A DNA stretch of 64,000 bases from Liolophura sinensis (taxonomy: Eukaryota; Mollusca; Polyplacophora; Chitonida; Chitonidae), in assembly GCF_032854445.1 (NCBI RefSeq), contig NW_027018011.1, positions 61,632 to 125,631 on the forward strand. The letters are read 5' to 3'. Positions 11,287 to 24,074 of the stretch are shown here, one piece after another. The position numbers and the translations under genes are program-made. Positions within the stretch are counted from its first letter, which is position 1, and each line of letters opens with the position of its first letter. Below the pieces are notes generated by a model. It was not told the origin of the DNA. It did no database searches and saw only the letters and a program-made list of their open reading frames with translations.

Positions 11287-13480
11287 GTGCCCAGCAACGG
11301 CTCTTACTCCATGGAAACCAGGGAAATTTGCAATTTTTCAACAGCTGCCAATGCCTGGCCCAATTCCGCTTCTTTTGGCACATTATTAATGTGGGTCTGT
11401 GGTCAGTTGTACTTTTTACAGCAGACTGTATCAAGTACCTTGTGTTTTTTATGTACAAAAGGTCTGGTTTTTCTACACGTAGATAAAGACATTGAGATTG
11501 TCTTCGACTTAGAAGTAAGACATCTGCTGGGTGAGTTAAATGGGCTTAGCCCAACGATTTGACGTCTTCTGGTCTACCGAAGGGCACATAACTTATAGTC
11601 AAAAGTTGAATATAGTAATGACCAATCGCGATGGTACATAGGACAGTGTAGCCGATTTCAATTAACAAAAAGACCAGGCAAAAATGCAAAAGTGGAAAAA
11701 CTGTTCCAGTGTTGCTGGTAAGAAGCTAATTCGACGTATTTAGTAACGAGAAATCGAATGATGCAATCCGCGTTGCTCTCCGACCAATACTTTTGGCTGT
11801 AGTGACAATTGAATGATCATTTATGTCATAATAACGTGCCCAGCAACGGCTCTTACTCCATGGAAACCAGGAAAATTTGCAATTTTTCAACAGCTGCCGA
11901 TGCCTGGCACAATTCCGCATCTTTTGGCACCTTATTAATGTGGGCTGTGGTCAGTTGTACTTTTTACAGCAGACTGTATCAAGTACCTTCTGATTTTTAT
12001 GTACAAAAGGTGTGGTTTTTCTACACGTAAATAAAGACATTGCGATTGTCTTGGACTTAGAAGTAAGACAATTGCTGGGTGAGTTAAATTGGCTTGGCCC
12101 AAAGATTTGACGTCTTCTGGGCTACCGAAGGGCACATAACTTATAGTCAAAAGTTGAATATAGTAATGACCAGTCCCGATGGTACATAGGACAGTGTAGC
12201 CGATTTCAATTAACAAAAAGACCAGGTAAAAATGCAAAAGTGGAAAAACTGTTCCAGTGCTGCTGGTAAGAGGATAATCCCACGTATTTTGTGACGAGAA
12301 ATCGAATGGTGCAAACCGTGTTGCTCTCCGACCAATACTTTTGGCTGTAGCGACAATTGAATGATCATTGATGTCATAACCACGTACCCAGCAACGGCTC
12401 TTACTCCATGGAAACCAGGGATATTTGCAATTTTTCAACAGTTGCCGATGCCTGGCTCAATTCCGCATCTTTTGGCACCTTATTAATGTGGTTCTGTGGT
12501 CAGTTGTACTTTTTACAGCAGACTGTATCAAGTACCTTGTGTTTTTTATGTACAAAAGGTGTGGTTTTTCTACACGTAGATAAAGACATTGAGATCGTCT
12601 TGGACTTAGAAGTAAGACAATTGCTGGGTGAGTTAAATGGGCTTAGCCGAAAGATTTGACGTCTTCTGGGCTACAGAAAAGCACATAACTTATAGTCAAA
12701 AGTTGAATATAGTAATGACCAGTCGCGATGGTACAGAGTACAGTGTAGCCGATTTCAATTAACAAAAGACCGGGAAAAAATTCAAAAGTGGAAAAAATGT
12801 TCCAGTGTTGCTGGTAAGAGGCTAATTCGACGTATTTTGTAACGAGAAATCGAATGATGCAATCCGCGTTGCTCTCCGACCAATACTTTTGGCTGTAGTG
12901 ACAATTGAATGATCATTTATGTCATAATAACGTGCCCAGCAACGGCTCTTACTCCATGGAAACCAGGGAAATTTGCGATTTTTCAATAGCTGCCGATGCC
13001 TGGCCCAATTCCGCATCTTTTGGCACCTTACTGAAGTGGGTCAGTGTTCAGTTGTACTTTTTACAGCAGACTGTATCAAGTACCTTGTGTTTTTCATGTA
13101 CAAATGGTCTGGTTTTTCTACACGTAAATAAAGACATTGAGATTGTCTTGGACTTAGAAATAAGACAATTGCTGGGTGAGTTAAATGGGCTTAGCCAAAA
13201 GATTTGACGTCTTCTGGGCTACAGAAAAGCACATAACTTATAGTCAAAAGTTGAATATAGTAATGACCAGTCGCGATGGTACATAGGAGAGTGTAGCCGA
13301 TTTCAATTAACAAAAAGACCAGGCAAAAATGCAAAAGTGGAAAAACTGTTCCAGTGCTGCTGGTAAGAGGCTAATCCGACGTATTTTGTGACGAGAAATC
13401 GAATGGTGCATACCGCGTTGCTGTCCGACCAATACTTTTGGCTGTAGCGACAATTCAATGATCATTGATGTCATAATCAC
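11287..13480 (+). repeat. 10-mer HOR, copy 3, lacking monomers 5-8 and ending in a chimera
   Basis: Phase points are 11287, 11836, 12384 and 12932. Monomer 21 matches monomer 4 (offset 9,331 bp). Monomers 22-24 match 9-11 (offset about 7,135 bp). Counterparts of 5-8 are missing. The join is near 11,700, where a GTAAGAAGCTAATTCG...TATTTAGTAACG variant appears that is otherwise typical of the 30-43 kb part of the array. Monomer 24 begins like monomer 11 (TTAGAAATAAG) but from 13,188 onward is of the next block's type; the switch lies within 13,161-13,187. Confidence 0.78.
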
Positions 13481-16400
13481 GTGCCCAGCAACGGCTCTTA
13501 CTCCATGGAAACCAGGGAAATTTGCAATTTTTCAACAGTTGCCGATGCCTGGCTCAATTCCGCTTCTTTTGGCACCTTATTAATGTGGGTCTGTGGTCAG
13601 TTGTACTTTTTACAGCAGACTGTATCAAGTACCTTGTGTTTTTTATGTACAAAAGGTGTGGTTTTTCTACACGTAGATAAAGACATTGAGATCGTCTTGG
13701 ACTTAGAAGTAAGACAATTGCTGGGTGAGTTAAATGGGCTTAGCCAAAAGATTTTGACGTCTTCTGGGCTACAGAAAAGCACATAACTTATAGTCAAAAG
13801 TTGAATATAGTAATGACCAGTCGCGATGGTACAGAGTACAGTGTAGCCGATTTCAATTAACAAAAAGACCGGGAAAAAATTCAAAAGTGGAAAAACTGTT
13901 CCAGTGTTGCTGGTAAGAGGCTAATTCGACGTATTTTGTAACGAGAAATCGAATGATGCAATCCGCGTTGCTCTCCGACCAATACTTTTGGCTGTAGTGA
14001 CAATTGAATGATCATTTATGTCATAATAACGTGCCCAGCAACGGCTCTTACTCCATGGAAACCAGGGAAATTTGCGATTTTTCAACAGCTGCCGATGCCT
14101 GGCCCAATTCCGCATCTTTTGGCACCTTACTGAAGTGGGTCAGTGTTCAGTTGTACTTTTTACAGCAGACTGTATCAAGTACCTTGTGTTTTTCATGTAC
14201 AAATGGTCTGGTTTTTCTACACGTAAATAAAGACATTGAGATTGTCTTGGACTTAGAAGTAAGACAATTGCTGGGTGAGTTGAATGCGCTTCGCCAAAAG
14301 ATTTGAGGTCTTCTGGGCTACCGAAGGGCACATAACTTATAGTCAAAAGTTGAATATAGTAATGACCAGTCGCGATGGTACATAGTACAGTGTAGCCGAT
14401 TTCAATAAACAAAAAGACCAGGCAAAAATGCAAAAGTGGAAAAACTGTTCCAGTGTTGCTGGTAAGAGGATAATCCGACGTATTTTGTGACGAGAAATCG
14501 AATGGTGCAAACCGCGTTGCTCTCGGACAAATGCTTTTGGCTGTAGCGACAATTGAATGATCATTGATGCCATCATCACGTGCCCAGCAACGGCTCTTAC
14601 TCCATGGAAACCAGGGAAATTTGCAATTTTTCAACAGCTGCCGATGCCTGGCACAATTCCGCTTCTTTTGGCACCTTATTAATGTGGGTCTGTGGTCAGA
14701 TGTACTTTTTACAGCAGACTGTATCAAGTACCTTGTGATTTTTTATGTACAAAAGGTCTGGTTTTTCTACACGTAGATAAAGACATTGAGATTGTCTTGG
14801 ACTTAGAAGTAAGACAATTGCTGGGTGAGTTAAATGGGCTTAGCCAAAAGATTTGACGTCTTCTGGGCTACAGAAAAGCACATAACTTATAGTCAAAAGT
14901 TGAATATAGTAATGACCAGTCGCGATGGTACACAGTACAGTGTAGCCGATTTCAATTAACAAAAAGACCGGGAAAAGATTCAAAAGTGGAAAAAATGTTC
15001 CAGTGTTTGCTGGTAAGAGGCTAATCCGACGTATTTTGTAACGAGAAATCAATGATGCAATCCGCGTTGCTCTCCGACCAATACTTTTGGCTGTAGTGAC
15101 AATTGAATGATCATTTATGTCATAATAACGTGCCCAGCAACGGCTCTTACTCCATGGAAACCAGGAAAATTTGCAATTTTTCAACAGCTGCCGATGCCTG
15201 GCACAATTCCGCATCTTTTGGCACCTTATGAATGTGGGTCTGTGGTCAGTTGTACTTTTTACAGCAGACTGTATCAAGTACCTTGTGTTTTTTATGTACA
15301 AATGGTCTGGTTTTTCTACACGTAGATAAAGGCATTGAGATTGTCTTGGACTTAGAAGTAAGACAATTGCTGGGTGAGTTAAATGGGCTTAGCCAAAAGA
15401 TTTGACGTCCTCTGGGCTACAGAAAAGCACATAACTTATAGTCAAAAGTTGAATATAGTAATGACCAGTCGCGATGGTACATAGGAGAGTGTAGCCGAAT
15501 TCAATTAACAAAAAGACCAGGCAAAAATGCAAAAGTGGAAAAACTGTTCCAGTGCTGCTGGTAAGAGGTTAATCCGACGTATTTTGTGACGAGAAATCGA
15601 ATGGTGCATACCGCGTTGCTCTCCGACCAATACTTTTGGCTGTAGCGACAATTCAATGATCATTGATGTCATAATCACGTGCCCAGCAACGGCTCTTACT
15701 CCATGGAAACCAGGGAAATTTGCAAATTTTTCAACAGTTGCCGATGCCTGGCTCAATTCCGCTTCTTTTGGCACCTTATTAATGTGGGTCTGTGGTCAGT
15801 TGTACTTTTTACAGCAGACTGTATCAAGTACCTTGTGTTTTTCATGTACAAATGGTCTGGTTTTTCTACACGTAAATAAAGACATTGAGATTGTCTTGGA
15901 CTTAGAAATAAGACAATTGCTGGGTGAGTTAAATGCGCTTCTCCAAAAGATTTGAGGTCTTCTGGGCTACCGAAGAGCACATAACTTATAGTCAAAAGTT
16001 GAATATAGTAATGACCAGTCGCGATGGTACATAGGAGAGTGTAGCCGATTTCAATAAACAAAAAGACCAGGCAAAAATGCAAAAGTGAAAAAACTGTTCC
16101 AGTGTTGCTGGTAAGAGGCTAATCCGACGTATTTTGTGACGAGAAATCGAATGGTGCAAACCGCGTTGCTCTCCGACAAATGCTTTTGGCTGTAGCGACA
16201 ATTGAATGATCATTGATGCCATCATTACGTGCCCAGCAACGGCTCTTACTCCATGGAAACCAGGGAAATTTGCAATTTTTCAACAGCTGCCGATGCCTGG
16301 CCCAATTCCGCTTCTTTTGGCACCTTATTAATGTGGGTCTGTGGTCAGATGTACTTTTTACAGCAGACTGTATCAAGTACCTTGTGTTTTTTATGTACAA

Positions 16401-19204
16401 AAGGTCTGGTTTTTCTACACGTAGATAAAGACATTGAGATTGTCTTGGACTTAGAAGTAAGACAATTGCTGGGTGAGTTAAATGGGCTTAGCCAAAAGAT
16501 TTGACGTCTTCTGGGCTACAGAAAAGCACATAACTTATAGTCAAAAGTTGAATATAGTAATGACCAGTCGCGATGGTACATAGGAGAGTGTAGCCGATTT
16601 CAATTAACAAAAAGACCAGGCAAAAATGCAAAAGTGGAAAAACTGTTCCAGTGCTGCTGGTAAGAGGCTTATCCGACGTATTTTGTGACGAGAAATCGAA
16701 TGATGCAATCCGCGTTGCTCTCCGACCAATACTTTTGGCTGTAGTGACAATTGAATGATCATTTATGTCATAATAACGTGCCCAGCAACGGCTCTTACTC
16801 CATGGAAACCAGGGAAATTTGCGTATTTTCAACAGCTGCCGATGCCTGGCCCAATTCCGCATCTTTTGGCACCTTACTGAAGTGGGTCAGTGTTCAGTTG
16901 TACTTTTTACAGCAGACTGTATTAAGTACCTTGTGTTTTTCATGTACAAATGGTCTGGTTTTTCTACACGTAAATAAAGACATTGAGATTGTCTTGGACT
17001 TAGAAGTAAGACAATTGCTGGGTGAGTTAAATGCGTTTCGCCAAAAGATTTGAGGTCTTCTGGGCTACCGAAGGGCACATAACTTATAGTCAAAAGTTGA
17101 ATATAGTAATGACCATTCGCGATGGTACATAGTACAGTGTAGCCGATTTCAATTAACAAAAAGACCAGGCAAAAATGCAAAAGTGGAAAAACTGTTCCAG
17201 TGTTGCTGGTAAGAGGCTATTCCGACGTATTTTGTGACGAGAAATCGAATGGTGCAAACCGCGTTGCTCTCCGACCAATGCTTTTGGCTGTAGCGACAAT
17301 TGAATGATCATTGATGCCATCATCACGTGCCCAGCAACGGCTCTTACTCCATGGAAACCAGGGAAATTTGCAATTTTTCAACAGCTGCCGATGCCTGGCC
17401 CAATTCCGCTTCTTTTGGCACCTTATTAATGTGGGTCTGTGGTCAGTTGTACTTTTTACAGCAGACTGTATCAAGTACCTTGTGTTTTTTACGTACAAAT
17501 GGTCTGGTTTTTCTACACGTAGATAAAGACATTGAGATTGTCTTGGACTTAGAAGTAAGACAATTGCTGGGTGAGTTAAATGGGCTTAGCCCAAAGATTT
17601 GACGTCTTCTGGTCTACCGAAGGGCACATAAGTTATAGTCAAAAGTTGAATATAGTAATGACCAGTCGCGATGGTACATAGGACAGTGTAGCCGATTTCA
17701 ATTAACAAAAAGACCAGGCAAAAATGCAAAAGTGGAAAAACTGTTCCAGTGCTGCTAGTAAGAGGATAATCCGACGTATTTTGTGACGATAAATCGAATG
17801 GTGCAAACCGCGTTTCTGTCCGATCAATACTTTTGGCTGTAGCGACAATTGAATGATCATTGATGTCATAATCACGTGCCCAGCAACGGCTCTTACTCCA
17901 TGGAAACCAGGGAAATTTGCAATTTTTTAACAGCTGCCGATGCCTGTCTCAATTCCGCTTCTTTTGGCACCTTATTAATGTGGGTCTGTGGTCAGATGTA
18001 CTTTTTACAGCAGACTGTATCAAGTACCTTGTGTTTTTCATGTACAAATGGTCTGGTTTTTCTACACGTAAATAAAGACATTGAGATTGTCTTGGACTTA
18101 GAAATAAGACAATTGCTGGGTGAGTTAAATGCGCTTCGCCAAAAGATTTGAGGTCTTCTGGGCTACCGAAGGGCACATAACTTATAGTCAAAAGTTGAAT
18201 ATAGTAATGACCAGTCGCGATGGTACATAGTACGGTGTAGCCGATTTCAATTAACAAAAAGACCAGGCAAAAATGCAAAAGTGGAAAAACTGTTCCAGTG
18301 TTGCTGGTAAGAGGCTAATCCGACGTATTTTGTGACGAGAAATCGAATGGTGCAAACCGCGTTGCTCTCCGACCAATGCTTTTGGCTGTAGCGACAATTG
18401 AATGATCATTGATGCCATCATCACGTGCCCAGCAACGGCTCTTACTCCATGGAAACCAGGGAAATTTGCAATTTTTCAACAGCTGCCGATGCCTGGCCCA
18501 ATTCCGCTTCTTTTGGCACCTTATTAATGTGGGTCTGTGGTCAGATGTACTTTTTACAGCAGACTGTATCAAGTACCTTGTGTTTTTTATGTACAAAAGG
18601 TCTGGTTTTTCTACACGTAGATAGAGACATTGAGATTGTCTTGGACTTAGAAGTAAGACAATTGCTGGGTGAGTTAAATGGGCTTAGCCAAAAGATTTGA
18701 CGTCTTCTGGGCTTTAGAAAAGCACATAACTTATAGTCAAAAGTTGAATATAGTAATGACCAGTCGCGATGGTACATAGTACAGTGTAGCCGATTTCAAT
18801 TAACAAAAAGACCGGGAAAAGATTCAAAAGTGGAAAAAAATGTTCCAGTGTTGCTGGTAATAGGCTAATCCGACGTATTTTGTAACGAGAAATCGAATGA
18901 TGCAATCCGCGTTGCTCTCCGACCAATACTTTTGGCTGTAGTGACAATTGAATGATCATTTATGTCATAATCACGTGCCCAGCAACGGCTCTTACTCCAT
19001 GGAAACCAGGAAAATTTGCAATTTTTCAATAGCTGCCGATGCCTGGCACAATTCCGCATCTTTTGGCACCTTATTAATGTGGGTCTGTGGTCAGTTGTAC
19101 TTTTTACAGCAGACTGTATCAAGTACCTTGTGTTTTTTATGTACAAATGGTCTGGTTTTTCTACACGTAGATAAAGGCATTGAGATTGTCTTGGACTTAG
19201 AAGT
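13162..19204 (+). repeat. 11-mer HOR, copy 1 (monomers 25-35)
   Basis: Phase points are 13481, 14031, 14580, 15130, 15679, 16229, 16778, 17327, 17876, 18425 and 18975. The stretch 13,162-18,034 matches 19,205-24,074 monomer by monomer at an offset that steps from 6,043 to 6,040 bp. The steps are explained by extra single bases in this copy (13,753 region, 14,740 region, 15,724 region) plus a balanced pair near 15,007 and 15,050. Monomer 33 is chimeric: after about 18,034 it resembles monomer 11 (including TAGTACGGTGTAGCC). It leads into monomers 34-35, which resemble 12-13, so a piece of the older 10-mer closes this unit. Confidence 0.82.
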
Positions 19205-22200
19205 AAGACAATTGCTGGGTGAGTTAAATGGGCTTAGCCAAAAGATTTGACGTCTTCTGGGCTACAGAAAAGCACATAACTTATAGTCAAAAGTTGAATA
19301 TAGTAATGACCAGTCGCGATGGTACATAGGAGAGTGTAGCCGATTTCAATTAACAAAAAGACCAGGCAAAAATGCAAAAGTGGAAAAACTGTTCCAGTGC
19401 TGCTGGTAAGAGGCTAATCCGACGTATTTTGTGACGAGAAATCGAATGGTGCATACCGCGTTGCTGTCCGACCAATACTTTTGGCTGTAGCGACAATTCA
19501 ATGATCATTGATGTCATAATCACGTGCCCAGCAACGGCTCTTACTCCATGGAAACCAGGGAAATTTGCAATTTTTCAACAGTTGCCGATGCCTGGCTCAA
19601 TTCCGCTTCTTTTGGCACCTTATTAATGTGGGTCTGTGGTCAGTTGTACTTTTTACAGCAGACTGTATCAAGTACCTTGTGTTTTTTATGTACAAAAGGT
19701 GTGGTTTTTCTACACGTAGATAAAGACATTGAGATCGTCTTGGACTTAGAAGTAAGACAATTGCTGGGTGAGTTAAATGGGCTTAGCCAAAAGATTTGAC
19801 GTCTTCTGGGCTACAGAAAAGCACATAACTTATAGTCAAAAGTTGAATATAGTAATGACCAGTCGCGATGGTACAGAGTACAGTGTAGCCGATTTCAATT
19901 AACAAAAAGACCGGGAAAAAATTCAAAAGTGGAAAAACTGTTCCAGTGTTGCTGGTAAGAGGCTAATTCGACGTATTTTGTAACGAGAAATCGAATGATG
20001 CAATCCGCGTTGCTCTCCGACCAATACTTTTGGCTGTAGTGACAATTGAATGATCATTTATGTCATAATAACGTGCCCAGCAACGGCTCTTACTCCATGG
20101 AAACCAGGGAAATTTGCGATTTTTCAACAGCTGCCGATGCCTGGCCCAATTCCGCATCTTTTGGCACCTTACTGAAGTGGGTCAGTGTTCAGTTGTACTT
20201 TTTACAGCAGACTGTATCAAGTACCTTGTGTTTTTCATGTACAAATGGTCTGGTTTTTCTACACGTAAATAAAGACATTGAGATTGTCTTGGACTTAGAA
20301 GTAAGACAATTGCTGGGTGAGTTAAATGCGCTTCGCCAAAAGATTTGAGGTCTTCTGGGCTACCGAAGGGCACATAACTTATAGTCAAAAGTTGAATATA
20401 GTAATGACCAGTCGCGATGGTACATAGTACAGTGTAGCCGATTTCAATAAACAAAAAGACCAGGCAAAAATGCAAAAGTGGAAAAACTGTTCCAGTGTTG
20501 CTGGTAAGAGGATAATCCGACGTATTTTGTGACGAGAAATCGAATGGTGCAAACCGCGTTGCTCTCGGACAAATGCTTTTGGCTGTAGCGACAATTGAAT
20601 GATCATTGATGCCATCATCACGTGCCCAGCAACGGCTCTTACTCCATGGAAACCAGGGAAATTTGCAATTTTTCAACAGCTGCCGATGCCTGGCCCAATT
20701 CCGCTTCTTTTGGCACCTTATTAATGTGGGTCTGTGGTCAGATGTACTTTTTACAGCAGACTGTATCAAGTACCTTGTGATTTTTATGTACAAAAGGTCT
20801 GGTTTTTCTACACGTAGATAAAGACATTGAGATTGTCTTGGACTTAGAAGTAAGACAATTGCTGGGTGAGTTAAATGGGCTTAGCCAAAAGATTTGACGT
20901 CTTCTGGGCTACAGAAAAGCACATAACTTATAGTCAAAAGTTGAATATAGTAATGACCAGTCGCGATGGTACACAGTACAGTGTAGCCGATTTCAATTAA
21001 CAAAAAGACCGGGAAAAGATTCAAAAGTGGAAAAAATGTTCCAGTGTTGCTGGTAAGAGGCTAATCCGACGTATTTTGTAACGAGAAATCGAATGATGCA
21101 ATCCGCGTTGCTCTCCGACCATTACTTTTGGCTGTAGTGACAATTGAATGATCATTTATGTCATAATAACGTGCCCAGCAACGGCTCTTACTCCATGGAA
21201 ACCAGGAAAATTTGCAATTTTTCAACAGCTGCCGATGCCTGGCACAATTCCGCATCTTTTGGCACCTTATGAATGTGGGTCTGTGGTCAGTTGTACTTTT
21301 TACAGCAGACTGTATCAAGTACCTTGTGTTTTTTATGTACAAATGGTCTGGTTTTTCTACACGTAGATAAAGGCATTGAGATTGTCTTGGACTTAGAAGT
21401 AAGACAATTGCTGGGTGAGTTAAATGGGCTTAGCCAAAAGATTTGACGTCCTCTGGGCTACAGAAAAGCACATAACTTATAGTCAAAAGTTGAATATAGT
21501 AATGACCAGTCGCGATGGTACATAGGAGAGTGTAGCCGAATTCAATTAACAAAAAGACCAGGCAAAAATGCAAAAGTGGAAAAACTGTTCCAGTGCTGCT
21601 GGTAAGAGGTTAATCCGACGTATTTTGTGACGAGAAATCGAATGGTGCATACCGCGTTGCTCTCCGACCAATACTTTTGGCTGTAGCGACAATTCAATGA
21701 TCATTGATGTCATAATCACGTGCCCAGCAACGGCTCTTACTCCATGGAAACCAGGGAAATTTGCAATTTTTCAACAGTTGCCGATGCCTGGCTCAATTCC
21801 GCTTCTTTTGGCACCTTATTAATGTGGGTCTGTGGTCAGTTGTACTTTTTACAGCAGACTGTATCAAGTACCTTGTGTTTTTCATGTACAAATGGTCTGG
21901 TTTTTCTACACGTAAATAAAGACATTGAGATTGTCTTGGACTTAGAAATAAGACAATTGCTGGGTGAGTTAAATGCGCTTCTCCAAAAGATTTGAGGTCT
22001 TCTGGGCTACCGAAGAGCACATAACTTATAGTCAAAAGTTGAATATAGTAATGACCAGTCGCGATGGTACATAGGACAGTGTAGCCGATTTCAATAAACA
22101 AAAAGACCAGGCAAAAATGCAAAAGTGAAAAAACTGTTCCAGTGTTGCTGGTAAGAGGCTAATCCGACGTATTTTGTGACGAGAAATCGAATGGTGCAAA

Positions 22201-24074
22201 CCGCGTTGCTCTCCGACAAATGCTTTTGGCTGTAGCGACAATTGAATGATCATTGATGCCATCATTACGTGCCCAGCAACGGCTCTTACTCCATGGAAAC
22301 CAGGGAAATTTGCAATTTTTCAACAGCTGCCGATGCCTGGCCCAATTCCGCTTCTTTTGGCACCTTATTAATGTGGGTCTGTGGTCAGATGTACTTTTTA
22401 CAGCAGACTGTATCAAGTACCTTGTGTTTTTTATGTACAAAAGGTCTGGTTTTTCTACACGTAGATAAAGACATTGAGATTGTCTTGGACTTAGAAGTAA
22501 GACAATTGCTGGGTGAGTTAAATGGGCTTAGCCAAAAGATTTGACGTCTTCTGGGCTACAGAAAAGCACATAACTTATAGTCAAAAGTTGAATATAGTAA
22601 TGACCAGTCGCGATGGTACATAGTACAGTGTAGCCGATTTCAATTAACAAAAAGACCAGGCAAAAATGCAAAAGTGGAAAAACTGTTCCAGTGCTGCTGG
22701 TAAGAGGCTTATCCGACGTATTTTGTGACGAGAAATCGAATGATGCAATCCGCGTTGCTCTCCGACCAATACTTTTGGCTGTAGTGACAATTGAATGATC
22801 ATTTATGTCATAATAACGTGCCCAGCAACGGCTCTTACTCCATGGAAACCAGGGAAATTTGCGTATTTTCAACAGCTGCCGATGCCTGGCCCAATTCCGC
22901 ATCTTTTGGCACCTTACTGAAGTGGGTCAGTGTTCAGTTGTACTTTTTACAGCAGACTGTATTAAGTACCTTGTGTTTTTCATGTACAAATGGTCTGGTT
23001 TTTCTACACGTAAATAAAGACATTGAGATTGTCTTGGACTTAGAAGTAAGACAATTGCTGGGTGAGTTAAATGCGCTTCGCCAAAAGATTTGAGGTCTTC
23101 TGGGCTACCGAAGGGCACATAACTTATAGTCAAAAGTTGAATATAGTAATGACCATTCGCGATGGTACATAGTACAGTGTAGCCGATTTCAATTAACAAA
23201 AAGACCAGGCAAAAATGCAAAAGTGGAAAAACTGTTCCAGTGTTGCTGGTAAGAGGCTATTCCGACGTATTTTGTGACGAGAAATCGAATGGTGCAAACC
23301 GCGTTGCTCTCCGACCAATGCTTTTGGCTGTAGCGACAATTGAATGATCATTGATGCCATCATCACGTGCCCAGCAACGGCTCTTACTCCATGGAAACCA
23401 GGGAAATTTGCAATTTTTCAACAGCTGCCGATGCCTGGCCCAATTCCGCTTCTTTTGGCACCTTATTAATGTGGGTCTGTGGTCAGTTGTACTTTTTACA
23501 GCAGACTGTATCAAGTACCTTGTGTTTTTTACGTACAAATGGTCTGGTTTTTCTACACGTAGATAAAGACATTGAGATTGTCTTGGACTTAGAAGTAAGA
23601 CAATTGCTGGGTGAGTTAAATGGGCTTAGCCCAAAGATTTGACGTCTTCTGGTCTACCGAAGGGCACATAAGTTATAGTCAAAAGTTGAATATAGTAATG
23701 ACCAGTCGCGATGGTACATAGGACAGTGTAGCCGATTTCAATTAACAAAAAGACCAGGCAAAAATGCAAAAGTGGAAAAACTGTTCCAGTGCTGCTAGTA
23801 AGAGGATAATCCGACGTATTTTGTGACGATAAATCGAATGGTGCAAACCGCGTTTCTGTCCGATCAATACTTTTGGCTGTAGCGACAATTGAATGATCAT
23901 TGATGTCATAATCACGTGCCCAGCAACGGCTCTTACTCCATGGAAACCAGGGAAATTTGCAATTTTTTAACAGCTGCCGATGCCTGTCTCAATTCCGCTT
24001 CTTTTGGCACCTTATTAATGTGGGTCTGTGGTCAGATGTACTTTTTACAGCAGACTGTATCAAGTACCTTGTGT
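19205..24074 (+). repeat. 11-mer HOR, copy 2 (monomers 36-44, truncated)
   Basis: Phase points are 19524, 20073, 20622, 21171, 21720, 22269, 22818, 23367 and 23916. This copy follows copy 1 until 24,074. At 24,075 a GTGTATTTTATG variant replaces the GTGTTTTTCATG of copy 1 and the two diverge. Counterparts of monomers 34-35 are absent. Its right part, from 21,951, belongs at the same time to the 7-mer duplication described separately, so the two duplication events are nested. Confidence 0.82.
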
